From Dyella sp. S184 (GTDB taxonomy: Bacteria > Pseudomonadota > Gammaproteobacteria > Xanthomonadales > Rhodanobacteraceae), in the NCBI RefSeq assembly GCF_009766065.1, contig NZ_LMUE01000002.1, forward strand, positions 1,275,740 through 1,339,739: a stretch of DNA of 64,000 nucleotides, read 5' to 3'. Positions 27,980 through 36,301 of the stretch are shown here, one piece after another. The translations under genes were made by a program, and so were the position numbers. Within the stretch, counting starts at the first letter, position 1; every line of letters begins with the position of its first letter. A model generated the notes under the pieces. The model saw nothing but the letters and a program-made list of their open reading frames with translations. It did not search any database and had not been told where the DNA came from.

Positions 27980-30072
27980 GCCATTTCGGCCCCGGCGAGC
28001 GCCCGTTGGCTGGTGAGCTGCTGCATTTCCTCGATGATCTGCTGCTGCGACAGCATGCTCAGGTCGATCACTTCCCTGGCCTGCGCCACGTAATAGGCCA
28101 GCTGTTCGTCACTGCGCGAGAGAGATTTGTCCAGCGCGGTTTCGATGCGCTGCAGGTGCTCCATCAACATGCCGTTCGACTCGCCGAACGTCTGTACGGC
28201 CAGGCCGAATACTTCGCCCAGACTGGCCACTTCGACGGCACTGCCGGTGACTTGCGCAGCCACCGCGCCAAGCTTGCCGGTTTCGGCCTCGATATGGTCG
28301 GTGAACCGGATGCTGACACGGTCCAGCAGATCCGCCGACGTGGCAACCAGCGTATCGACGGCCAATCGTTGCTCGGTGGACGCGTGGTTCACGGCATCGA
28401 GCAGGGTATCGAGCGTGGCCATCAGACGGCTGCGTTCCTCCAGCATGGCGGTATCGCGGACCATGCTGTCGGAGAGTTTCTGGCGCAGTTCGGCGACGAC
28501 TTCGGCCGCCGCCTTGGGCGCTTCGGACGCGGCTTCCACGAGCCGGGAAATCTCGGCGATCGTGTTGCTGGCGTGTGCCTGTGTCTGTGCCGAAATATCG
28601 CACGCGGTCTTCGCCAGGGTGTCGCAGATCTCCTGCTGCCGGCTCGCGGTGTGCGCGCTCGTCTGCTCCCAGTGCTTGCTCAACGCAGCGCTCATCGAAC
28701 CAAACGCATCTGTCCAGGTCGTCAAGCGTTCCTGATCCCGCGATTCCAGCACCGCCTGCAAGTCCGCATGCGACTTGTGCACGCTGCGGACCAGCGACGT
28801 CGCGTACTCCTCGAGCGTAGTCACTGCGACGGTCAACGCTTGCTGATTGCGTGCCGCCAGATCCTCGTTGACGGCTTCTTGCCGCGACAGCGCGTTGTTC
28901 CACGCGCTCGCCGCGTTGCCCGCCGTGGCGTCGAGGCGTGCAGCGACACCTTCCAATAGAGCGGCCGAGCGTTGCTCGAAGGTTTCGGTGTATCGCTGCA
29001 GTGAGCTGCGCATGTCTTGAACAAGCGCCTCGTTCGATCGCTGCTGCTCCGCCAGTGCATCGTTCCAGATCGCCGCCATGGTCGTGGTGGTCGTCTCGAG
29101 GCCGGTCGACAGTCCCCCCAGCTGACGCTGCACGGCGTGTGTAACGGTGTCGTGGAACGATGCTGCTTCGCGTGCAAGACCGGCCATCGTGGCCTCCATC
29201 GCCGGTTGCAGTGCTGCCCCGACAGCGAGGGCACTCTCGGCGACGCTCTCCTTCAACGACGCCTCCACGGAGGAGGCAAGGCGTGTATAGGTTGCCTCGG
29301 TCTTCGCGTGGAAGGTTTCATGCCTGGCCATCTGCCGTTCGCTGGTGGCCATGCTCTGTTGTTCGATCGTCACCATCATCATCTGCAGACGATCGACCAG
29401 GGTAGGCATCAATTCGGTCTGCTGCTGCAGGAGCTTGAACGATTCCTCGCGCTGATGGCTTTGCGAATAGATGCGCAACGTCGTCGCGATTTTCACGTCC
29501 AGCAGCTGCACCGCCTGCAGCCGCTCGCGCCGGCAAAGCGCAGAAAGCAGCCCGAGCATCGCCGAACTGGCCACACCTGCGATCGAGGTACCGAACGCAA
29601 ACCCCAGACCCTTGACCGGTGCGGCGAGAGAGCCTCGGATCGCCTGCAGATCTGTCGCGCTTTCCAGCGCCATCCCGGTGCCGCGAAGAGTCGCCATCAT
29701 GCCCAGCAGCGTACCCAGCATGCCCAGCAAGACGAGCAAGCCAACCAGATACGGCGTCAGCGCCGGCAGAGGCAACGCTGCGCGCTCACCCTCGATGCGG
29801 AGGCGTGTCGCGTTGCGCAGGCTGGGATGCAAGCGGCCGAGCCAGTCACTCAAGCTGGTCGGCGCTGCGCACAAATCCGTAACGACGCGCGTCAGCGAGA
29901 ACGTGGCTTGCCGGTAGCGGTGCAGCTCAAGTGCGCCTGCCAGGTAGCACGCGCCAATCAACATCGTGACGGCCGTCGCCAGCGGATTGGATCCGATGTA
30001 GCCGGCACCGATCCAGCACACAGCGGCAAGGCCTATAAAGAACACGGCGAGATTTAGAAGATTTCTGAACAT
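27976..30072 (-). CDS. DUF802 protein: MotA/ExbB/ZorA-like membrane head with ~520-residue helical tail
   Basis: A 698-residue protein from ATG 30072, 10 bp after the DUF3348 stop. Four transmembrane helices are seen: about 5-27, 31-49, 106-128 and 155-179. The third (LVGLLVLLGMLGTLLGMMATL) and fourth (KGLGFAFGTSIAGVASSAMLGLL) match the two pore-lining helices of the MotA/TolQ/ExbB family. Residues 180-698 form a long Ala/Glu/Gln/Ser-rich helical or coiled-coil tail with degenerate DUF802 repeats, marked by WNDAL, WNNAL and WTDAF spaced by about 55-62 residues. A cytoplasmic tail of this size on a MotA-like head recalls Zorya ZorA. No motif suggests chemotaxis or flagellar linkage. Confidence 0.9.
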   Translation of the reverse strand: MFRNLLNLAVFFIGLAAVCWIGAGYIGSNPLATAVTMLIGACYLAGALELHRYRQATFSLTRVVTDLCAAPTSLSDWLGRLHPSLRNATRLRIEGERAALPLPALTPYLVGLLVLLGMLGTLLGMMATLRGTGMALESATDLQAIRGSLAAPVKGLGFAFGTSIAGVASSAMLGLLSALCRRERLQAVQLLDVKIATTLRIYSQSHQREESFKLLQQQTELMPTLVDRLQMMMVTIEQQSMATSERQMARHETFHAKTEATYTRLASSVEASLKESVAESALAVGAALQPAMEATMAGLAREAASFHDTVTHAVQRQLGGLSTGLETTTTTMAAIWNDALAEQQRSNEALVQDMRSSLQRYTETFEQRSAALLEGVAARLDATAGNAASAWNNALSRQEAVNEDLAARNQQALTVAVTTLEEYATSLVRSVHKSHADLQAVLESRDQERLTTWTDAFGSMSAALSKHWEQTSAHTASRQQEICDTLAKTACDISAQTQAHASNTIAEISRLVEAASEAPKAAAEVVAELRQKLSDSMVRDTAMLEERSRLMATLDTLLDAVNHASTEQRLAVDTLVATSADLLDRVSIRFTDHIEAETGKLGAVAAQVTGSAVEVASLGEVFGLAVQTFGESNGMLMEHLQRIETALDKSLSRSDEQLAYYVAQAREVIDLSMLSQQQIIEEMQQLTSQRALAGAEMA

Positions 30073-30082
30073 GACGTCCCAG

Positions 30083-30790
30083 TTAGTTGGTGCGAAGCGC
30101 TGCGAGCAGGCCTTCGACCGGGTGAAAACGAACGTCCAGTTCGGCGAGCAGCACGCTCTGCACATCCTTGCGAAACACATCCAGCCATGCCCCAGGCGCT
30201 ATCGCCGGGGCGCCCTCCGATACTTGCGCGTCGGCCAACGCCTTCTGCTCGGTCTGACGCAACCGTTCGAAGTGTTCCCCAAGTAACGCGGGCACGTGGT
30301 CCAATAGAGTCTGCTCGCGCGGGCTCAGTGCACGCTCCATGACGGCATCCACTGCCGCCAGCCGCGCCATGTCGGCCGTCCTCTGGGCAAGCATGTCCCG
30401 CAGACGGCCTCGCAGGTTGCCGGTGGCCGCCTGCATCGACCGCTGGATGGCGAGATAGCGCTGACGAAACACCGAGTAATCGACCGCCTCATTCGCGCCA
30501 CCCTCCTTGGCGAATGCGCGATCGCCAGCAATGGTACTGACCAACGAGGCACGCACACGGGCGCACTCGTTCTCTTCAGCGCTGCCAAAGGTCGGCACGT
30601 CGAAGCCCACCGCAGATGGCTTGCCGTCAAGCGATGTGGACAGCGCAACGGCGTGAGTCCAGTCGAGCCATTGGCCCAGCCGGTCCGAGAGCGATTGTCT
30701 GGATGGGGAAACGTCGACGTCCGTCAGGCGAGCAAGCAAGCGAATGAACGTCGGGCCACGGACACTCGTCCGTTGAGGAGCTTGCACCAT
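30083..30790 (-). CDS. DUF3348 protein, first gene of motor-like operon
   Basis: A 235-residue protein of the DUF3348 family, from ATG 30790; a TTG at 30805 is an alternative. It is soluble and mostly helical: RGPTFIRLLARLTDVDV near the N-terminus, then LSDRLGQWLDWTHAVALS, a VFRQRYLAIQRSMQAATGNLRGRLRDML segment, and a C-terminal ERLRQTEQKALADAQ...WLDVFRKDVQSVLLAELDVRFHPVEGLLAALR. No catalytic motif is seen. It opens the four-gene operon and is always found, to my knowledge, with DUF802/OmpA partners. Its role is unknown; a regulatory or adaptor role to the motor is possible. Confidence 0.85.
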   Translation of the reverse strand: MVQAPQRTSVRGPTFIRLLARLTDVDVSPSRQSLSDRLGQWLDWTHAVALSTSLDGKPSAVGFDVPTFGSAEENECARVRASLVSTIAGDRAFAKEGGANEAVDYSVFRQRYLAIQRSMQAATGNLRGRLRDMLAQRTADMARLAAVDAVMERALSPREQTLLDHVPALLGEHFERLRQTEQKALADAQVSEGAPAIAPGAWLDVFRKDVQSVLLAELDVRFHPVEGLLAALRTN

Positions 30791-30985
30791 ATTTCTTGCT
30801 GGCAAACGGCCATTTTACACGCTAACCGGGTGGAGGCTGCTGTCTGTCGAACAGAGGGTAAGCGGTCGATTTGGCCGTCTGATCGTGCAGCGAAAGCGAG
30901 CGCGTTTTATGCGCTTATCGCCGCTGAAAACTCACGTCAACGGCAATCAGTGTTGCTTGTGCCAGTTCGCCACCCGGAAAAGCAA

Positions 30986-31008
30986 AGAAAAAGGCGCCCG
31001 GGGGCGCC
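30986..31008 (-). terminator. Rho-independent terminator after tRNA-Cys
   Basis: On the minus strand GGCGCC...GGGCGCC forms a stem (30993-30999 with 31002-31008) followed by TTTTTCTTT (to about 30984), 18 bp after the tRNA-Cys 3' end. Confidence 0.85.
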
Positions 31009-31025
31009 TAAGTCTTTGATCGCAA

Positions 31026-31099
31026 TGGAGGCCTAGGTCGGAATCGAACCGGCGTACGCGGCTTTGCAGGCCGCTGCATGACCACTCTGCCACCAGGCC
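31026..31099 (-). tRNA. tRNA-Cys (GCA)
   Basis: A 74-nt minus-strand gene with encoded CCA (31026-31028). The acceptor 5' strand GGCCTGG pairs with CTAGGCC, discriminator T. The anticodon loop reads CTGCAAA, anticodon GCA, and the T-loop is TTCGATT. It follows tRNA-Gly copy A, but a terminator lies between, so it may have a separate weak promoter or depend on read-through. Confidence 0.95.
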
Positions 31100-31142
31100 A
31101 TTGCTCAGTGCATCGCGACGATGATGATCGCAGGTGCTTTTA

Positions 31143-31172
31143 AAAAACAAAACCCCGGTGGGCCGAGGCTTT
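31143..31172 (-). terminator. Rho-independent terminator after tRNA-Gly copy A
   Basis: On the minus strand AAGCCTCGG, a 4-nt CCCA loop, then CCGGGGTT forms a stem (31163-31171 with 31151-31158) with G-T pairs, followed by TTGTTTTTT. It lies 10 bp after the tRNA-Gly CCA end. Confidence 0.75.
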
Positions 31173-31181
31173 GCATGAAAC

Positions 31182-31257
<76 letters not shown>

Positions 31258-31270
31258 ATCTGAGCAGCGA

Positions 31271-31298
31271 ATGATAACAGAACGATGACGGTTGTGAA
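31271..31298 (-). promoter_or_regulatory. Candidate promoter of tRNA-Gly copy A
   Basis: On the minus strand TTCACA (31293-31298) and TATCAT (31271-31276) are separated by 16 bp, with the tRNA 5' end 13 bp after the -10. The -35 is only a partial match. Confidence 0.5.
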
Positions 31299-31365
31299 TA
31301 GCCGTGACCGTCTTTTATCGACCCGATTCGCCGCCCGCGCGAACCGGCCCAAGCACTGAAACAAC

Positions 31366-31390
31366 AAAGCCCCGAACAGGTCAGGGCTTT
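31366..31390 (-). terminator. Terminator-like hairpin after tRNA-Gly copy B
   Basis: AAAGCCC (31366-31372) pairs with GGGCTTT (31384-31390). On the minus strand the stem is followed by GTTGTTT, 10 bp after the tRNA-Gly CCA end. Confidence 0.65.
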
Positions 31391-31400
31391 GCAGAAAAAC

Positions 31401-31476
<76 letters not shown>

Positions 31477-31489
31477 ATTGGAGCCGCGC

Positions 31490-31517
31490 ATTCTAATACG
31501 TGAATGCAGATCGTCAA
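31490..31517 (-). promoter_or_regulatory. Sigma-70 promoter of tRNA-Gly copy B
   Basis: On the minus strand TTGACG (31512-31517), a 16-bp spacer and TAGAAT (31490-31495). The 13 bp from -10 to the tRNA 5' end are GC-rich (GCGCGGC), as in stringently controlled stable-RNA promoters. It sits just beyond the pgsA stop (31534). Confidence 0.8.
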
Positions 31518-31533
31518 GCCCGTGCCGCGCTGG

Positions 31534-32145
31534 TCAGGTGCCGCTGCCGCCCGGCGGTTGCTGTGGCATGTCGCCGCGCAGGGTCGGCCATGCCGCGCGC
31601 AGGTAGTACACGCCGGACCAGATCGTCAGGATGCCTGCGATCACCAGCAACCCTTCGCCGATGTGGTACAGACGCAGGGCCGTGGCTTCCTTCTCGTGCT
31701 GCACGATCAACACGACCAGCGCGACCATCTGCATGACGGTCTTGAGCTTGCCGATGAAGGCGACCTTGATGGTGGCGCTCATGCCGACTTCAGCCATCCA
31801 TTCACGCAGAGCCGAGACGCTGATCTCGCGCCCGACGATCACCGCTGCGGTCACCGCCATCAGGATGCCGGACCAACCACTGTTGGGATGCGACTGCACC
31901 AGCAGGAAGAGCGTGACTGCCACCATCAGCTTGTCGGCGACCGGATCGAGAAACGCACCGAACGCCGAGGTCAGGTTCATCCGGCGAGCCAGGTAGCCAT
32001 CCAGCCAATCCGTGAACGCCGCCAGCACGAACACGATTGCCGCGGTGATGTTGTGACCGCGAAATGGCGCATAGAAAACCACCACCATGACCGGCAGCAG
32101 TGCGACGCGAAACAGGGTCAGCCAGGTTGGCAGGTTGATACGCAT
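31534..32145 (-). CDS. pgsA: CDP-diacylglycerol--glycerol-3-phosphate 3-phosphatidyltransferase
   Basis: A 203-residue inner-membrane enzyme that makes phosphatidylglycerol-phosphate from CDP-diacylglycerol and glycerol-3-phosphate, the committed step to acidic phospholipids. The CDP-alcohol phosphotransferase motif is complete in DWLDGYLARR...GAFLDPVADK (D-x2-DG-x2-AR-x8-G-x3-D-x3-D). About five transmembrane helices. ATG 32145 starts MRINLPTWLTLFR, the usual PgsA beginning. It lies 72 bp after uvrC, an arrangement (uvrC-pgsA-tRNA) common in gammaproteobacteria. A Pro/Gly-rich C-terminal tail follows the last helix. Confidence 0.97.
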   Translation of the reverse strand: MRINLPTWLTLFRVALLPVMVVVFYAPFRGHNITAAIVFVLAAFTDWLDGYLARRMNLTSAFGAFLDPVADKLMVAVTLFLLVQSHPNSGWSGILMAVTAAVIVGREISVSALREWMAEVGMSATIKVAFIGKLKTVMQMVALVVLIVQHEKEATALRLYHIGEGLLVIAGILTIWSGVYYLRAAWPTLRGDMPQQPPGGSGT

Positions 32146-32217
32146 GAGTTGTTCCGAAGAGTTGCCACAGTGTCGCATGCCATCGCGCAACGAATGAATG
32201 ATTTACATCCGATTCGT

Positions 32218-34044
32218 TCAGCCATGCAGGCTGGCATAGATGCGCTCGGCCAAGCCGCGATCGATGCCCTTGACCTGCATCAGTTCCTCGACCCCTGCGC
32301 TCTCCACGCCGGCGAGGCCACCAAATGCCTTGAGCAGTGCCGAGCGGCGACGTGCGCCGATGCCCTGCACCTCTTCCAGCACGCTGCGCTCACGCGCCTT
32401 CTCGCGCCGCTTGCGATGACCGCTGATGGCGAAGCGGTGGGCTTCGTCGCGTACGGCGGCAACCAGGTGCAATGCAGGTGATGAGGAGCCCGGATGCAGC
32501 TCGCGGCCGGAGTCAGCCAGGACCAGCGTTTCCTCGCCTGCGCGCCGCCCCGGCCCCTTGGCCACGCCGACCACTTCGATGCCGGTGACACCAAGTTCTT
32601 TCAGCACATCCAGCGCCTGCGCCACCTGCCCGCTGCCGCCGTCGATCAGCAGGATGTCCGGGCGCACGCCCTCGCCTTCGGCGACCTTGCGAAAGCGTCG
32701 GGTGAGCGCCTGATGCATGGCAGCGTAATCATCACCGGGCGTGATGCCGGCGATATTGAAGCGCCGGTAGTGCGATTTCTCCGGCCCTTCCGGCCCGAAC
32801 ACCACGCACGAGGCGACGGTCGCCTCACCCATGGTATGGCTGATGTCGAAACATTCGATGCGGCGTGGCGATGTGGCCAGCTCGAGTATTTTCTGCAGGT
32901 CGTCGAAGCGCGCACCCAGGGTCTGCCGGCTCGCCAGACGGGCGGTCAGTGAAGCCTGCGCATTGCGCTCGGCCATCTGCAGGAATTGCGCGCGATCGCC
33001 GCGCACGCTGGATTTAAGTTCGACCACATGACCGGATTGCTGGGCCAGCAGTTCCGCCAGGATCTCCTGGTCGGCAACCGGTTCACAGAGGATCAGTTCG
33101 CGCGGCACCGGCCGGTCGAGGTAATACTGCGCGATGAATTGGGCCAGCACGTCGGCAGGCTCGGCATCCAGTGGCAGGCGCGGAAAGAAATCGCGCGTGC
33201 CGAGACTGATGCCATTGCGGAAGAACAGCACGCTGATGCAGGCCATGCCCGACTCGATGCGGCAGGCGATCACGTCCATGTCGGCGCTGGCGCCTTGCAC
33301 GTGATGCTGCGCCTGCAGCTGGCGCAATGCCGCCACCTGGTCGCGCAGGGTCGCCGCCCGCTCGAATTGCAGCGACTTGCTGGCACGTTCCATCGCCTCG
33401 GCCAGTTCGTCGATCACCGCGTTACTGCGCCCCTCCAGGAACATCTCGGCGTGGCGCACATCGCTGCGGTAATCCTCGGTGCTGATCAGCTGCACGCACG
33501 GCGCAGTGCAGCGGCCGATCTGGTGCTGCAGGCACGGCCGCGAGCGGTTGCGAAAATAGCTGTCCTCACACTGGCGCACCTTGAACAGCTTCTGCATCAG
33601 GCTGAGGCTTTCGCGCACCGCGTAGGTACTCGGATACGGCCCGAAATAGCGCCCCGGCAAGTTGCGGGCGCCGCGATGGAATGCCAGCCGTGGATAGTCC
33701 TCGCCACCGGACAGGTAAATATATGGGTAGCTTTTGTCGTCGCGCAGAAGAATGTTGTAGCGCGGCTTCAGCGACTTGATCAGCTGCGACTCCAGCAGCA
33801 GCGCCTCGCCCTCGGTGCGCGTCACGGTGATATCGACACGGGCGATCTGCGCCACCATCGCGGCGATGCGCGGCTCCATCCGCGGCTTCAGGAAATAGCT
33901 GCCGACGCGCTTCTTGAGATTGCCGGCCTTGCCGACATACAACAACTCACCGGCCGCGTCGAAATGACGATAGACGCCGGGTGAAGAGGTGAGCGTGCTG
34001 ACGAAGGCCTTGCCGTCGAAGGGTGGCGGTTGCGCGGGCTGCAT
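32218..34044 (-). CDS. uvrC: Excinuclease ABC subunit C
   Basis: A 608-residue subunit of UvrABC nucleotide excision repair, which makes both incisions around a lesion. Domains: GIY-YIG nuclease (about 16-95; SSPGVYRHF and ELLYVGKAGNLKKRVGSYF), a Cys-containing region (CEDSYFRNRSRPCLQHQIGRCTAPC), UVR motif (about 200-235), RNase H-like 5' nuclease domain (about 385-530; FDISHTMGEATVASCVVF and LLIDGGSGQV) and C-terminal helix-hairpin-helix (about 555-605). Length is standard. Lies 64 bp after kdsB on the same strand. Confidence 0.98.
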   Translation of the reverse strand: MQPAQPPPFDGKAFVSTLTSSPGVYRHFDAAGELLYVGKAGNLKKRVGSYFLKPRMEPRIAAMVAQIARVDITVTRTEGEALLLESQLIKSLKPRYNILLRDDKSYPYIYLSGGEDYPRLAFHRGARNLPGRYFGPYPSTYAVRESLSLMQKLFKVRQCEDSYFRNRSRPCLQHQIGRCTAPCVQLISTEDYRSDVRHAEMFLEGRSNAVIDELAEAMERASKSLQFERAATLRDQVAALRQLQAQHHVQGASADMDVIACRIESGMACISVLFFRNGISLGTRDFFPRLPLDAEPADVLAQFIAQYYLDRPVPRELILCEPVADQEILAELLAQQSGHVVELKSSVRGDRAQFLQMAERNAQASLTARLASRQTLGARFDDLQKILELATSPRRIECFDISHTMGEATVASCVVFGPEGPEKSHYRRFNIAGITPGDDYAAMHQALTRRFRKVAEGEGVRPDILLIDGGSGQVAQALDVLKELGVTGIEVVGVAKGPGRRAGEETLVLADSGRELHPGSSSPALHLVAAVRDEAHRFAISGHRKRREKARERSVLEEVQGIGARRRSALLKAFGGLAGVESAGVEELMQVKGIDRGLAERIYASLHG

Positions 34045-34108
34045 GCGGGCATTCTAGCGGGTGTGGATAGTGGCCGGAGGCGCTGGCATTCCCACCCGAA
34101 GTGGTGGC

Positions 34109-34888
34109 TCAATGATGCGTACGCAACCACTGTTCGGCGCGATCGAGATCGGCCTCGGTATCGATGCCCGGCGGGAACGGCTCGGGGGTCAGGCGTACCG
34201 CGATCGCATGGCCGTGTTCGAGCACACGCAGCTGCTCCAGCGATTCGGTCTGTTCCAGCGGCGTGCGCGAAAGGCGCGCGTAACGCGCCAGGAATCCGGC
34301 ACGGTACGCATAGATGCCGATATGCCGAAGGAACGGCGAGCCGGACGGCAACGCATCCCGATTCATGGCAAATGCATCGCGTGCCCATGGCAACGGTGCC
34401 CGGCTGAAGTACAGCGCCCGCCCGTTCGCCGTGCGTACAAGCTTCACCACGTTCGGATCGAACAGTTCCTCGGCATCAATGATCGGCGTAGCCAGGGTCG
34501 CCATGGGCGCATCGTCACCGGCGAGCGCCTTGGCCACCGCGCGGATGCCTGCAGCCGGCGCAAATGGCTCGTCACCCTGCAGGTTCACCACGATGCTGTC
34601 GTCAGCCCAGCCGTAGTGTGCCGCGCACTCGGCCAGCCGGTCGCTGCCTGATGCGTGATCGTTGCGGGTCATGCAGATTTGCACCCCTTCTTGTCCGGCG
34701 AGTGCATCGGCGATTCGCTGATCGTCCACCGCTACCACGACCTGGCGCGCGCCGGCCTGCAGCGCACGCTGCGCCACCCGCACCACCATCGGCACGCCGC
34801 CAATCTCCCGCAGCGGCTTGGCCGGCAGGCGGGTCGAGCCGTAACGAGCGGGAATGGCGACGATGAACGGAGGCACGGCGTTGGACAT
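34109..34888 (-). CDS. kdsB: 3-deoxy-manno-octulosonate cytidylyltransferase
   Basis: A 259-residue cytoplasmic enzyme that activates Kdo with CTP to CMP-Kdo for lipopolysaccharide inner core. Nucleotide-binding start [15 protein letters not shown] at 11-25, [12 protein letters not shown] and NLQGDEPF are diagnostic. Length matches the family. It lies 62 bp downstream of aroA, in the serC-pheA-aroA-kdsB-uvrC-pgsA series. Confidence 0.97.
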   Translation of the reverse strand: MSNAVPPFIVAIPARYGSTRLPAKPLREIGGVPMVVRVAQRALQAGARQVVVAVDDQRIADALAGQEGVQICMTRNDHASGSDRLAECAAHYGWADDSIVVNLQGDEPFAPAAGIRAVAKALAGDDAPMATLATPIIDAEELFDPNVVKLVRTANGRALYFSRAPLPWARDAFAMNRDALPSGSPFLRHIGIYAYRAGFLARYARLSRTPLEQTESLEQLRVLEHGHAIAVRLTPEPFPPGIDTEADLDRAEQWLRTHH

Positions 34889-34950
34889 GGGTAACCCTTC
34901 AACTAGAGCGCAAGCCTAGCCGCAACCTTGCACGCAGGCGAGCGGACGGT

Positions 34951-36273
34951 TCAGACGGCAGCCTGCAGTGCGAAGCCACAACCATTGGCCAGCTCCAGAA
35001 AGCCCGGAAAAGAGGTGGCAACGTGGCGACAGTCATTGATCTGCACCGGCCCCGTCGCAACCAGCCCGGCCACCGCGAAGCTCATCGCGATGCGATGGTC
35101 GAGATGGCTTTCCACGGTGCCAGCACCGAGCCGGCCACCATGGATGATCGCGCCATCCGGGGTCTCCTCGATCATGGCGCCAAGCGCACGCAGGCCCGTA
35201 GCCATCGTGGCAATGCGATCGGACTCCTTCACGCGCAATTCGGCAGCACCGCGGATGACCGTACGGCCGCCGGCGACGGCTGCCGCGATGAACAGCGCGG
35301 GAAACTCGTCGATCATGTCGGGCACCAGTGCCTCAGGCAACTCGACACCATGCAGCGGCGCATGGCGCACGACCAGATCGCCCACCGGCTCACCGCCGGC
35401 CTCGCGTTCCTGTTCGACCGTGATGTCCGCGCCCATCAGGCGCAGTGCCTGCAGCAAGCCGGTGCGACGCGGATTGAGACCCACCGCCGGCAGGCGCAAC
35501 TCGGAGCCCGGCGCGATGCTGGCGGCGACCAGGAAGAATGCCGCCGAGGAAAAGTCGGCCGGCACGTCGACATCGGTTGCACGCAGGACATGGCCACCGG
35601 CGAGTCGGGCGTGGCCGGGCGAAAAGGTGATCGGCCAGCCGAACGCCGCCAGCATGCGCTCGGTGTAGTCGCGGGTCGGATGCGGCTCGACGATTTGGGT
35701 CTCGCCCGCGGCGTACAGGCCAGCCAGCAGCAGCGCGGACTTCACCTGTGCACTGGCAACCGGCAGCTCGTAATGGATCCCGCGCAATGGCTGGCCGCCA
35801 TGCACGTGCAACGGCGGCAAGCCATCGCGCGTGTCGATGCGCGCGCCCATGGACGCCAGCGGATCAGTCACCCGGCGCATCGGCCGCTTCGAGAGCGAGT
35901 CATCGCCGACCAGAGTGCTGTCGAAGGCCTGCCCGGCCAGCAAGCCGGTCAGCAGGCGCATGCCGGTACCGGCGTTGCCACAATCGAGTGGCTGCGACGA
36001 GCCGCGCAGGCCATGCAGGCCAACGCCGTGCACCACGCGCTCACCTGCCGACGGTGTCTCGATGCGTACGCCGAGCTGTGACAGCACGGCCGCGGTGGCG
36101 CGGGTATCTTCGCCCTCGAGGAAGCCGCGGATGCGCGAGTCCCCTTCGGCGATGGCGGCCAGCATCAGCGCACGATGCGATACCGACTTGTCGCCAGGCA
36201 CTCGCACGCTGCCACGCAAAGGTCGGCCCGGTTGACTGCTCCAGTCGAGACTGTTCTGGTCGACATGATTCAA
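34951..36273 (-). CDS. aroA: 3-phosphoshikimate 1-carboxyvinyltransferase (EPSP synthase)
   Basis: A 440-residue enzyme of the shikimate pathway that transfers enolpyruvyl from PEP to shikimate-3-phosphate. Motifs: GDKSVSHRALMLAA (PEP/S3P-binding Lys), GNAGTGMRLLTGLLAG (PEP loop), and C-terminal RVKESDRIATMATGL and DHRIAMSFAVAGL. The start is taken as TTG at 36273, because GGAG lies 8 nt upstream and the length then fits the family; the long open frame upstream overlaps pheA. A 7-codon ORF (ATG 36293) stops in the TTGA that overlaps this start. Stop of pheA is 28 bp upstream. Confidence 0.94.
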   Translation of the reverse strand: MNHVDQNSLDWSSQPGRPLRGSVRVPGDKSVSHRALMLAAIAEGDSRIRGFLEGEDTRATAAVLSQLGVRIETPSAGERVVHGVGLHGLRGSSQPLDCGNAGTGMRLLTGLLAGQAFDSTLVGDDSLSKRPMRRVTDPLASMGARIDTRDGLPPLHVHGGQPLRGIHYELPVASAQVKSALLLAGLYAAGETQIVEPHPTRDYTERMLAAFGWPITFSPGHARLAGGHVLRATDVDVPADFSSAAFFLVAASIAPGSELRLPAVGLNPRRTGLLQALRLMGADITVEQEREAGGEPVGDLVVRHAPLHGVELPEALVPDMIDEFPALFIAAAVAGGRTVIRGAAELRVKESDRIATMATGLRALGAMIEETPDGAIIHGGRLGAGTVESHLDHRIAMSFAVAGLVATGPVQINDCRHVATSFPGFLELANGCGFALQAAV

Positions 36274-36301
36274 GCGAAATTCTCCATGCCCATCGCGTGG
36301 A

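Noticed and set aside
26683-30790. Canonical Zorya defence system
   Set aside because: No ZorC, ZorD helicase or ZorE nuclease is encoded nearby; only the motor-like pair is similar.
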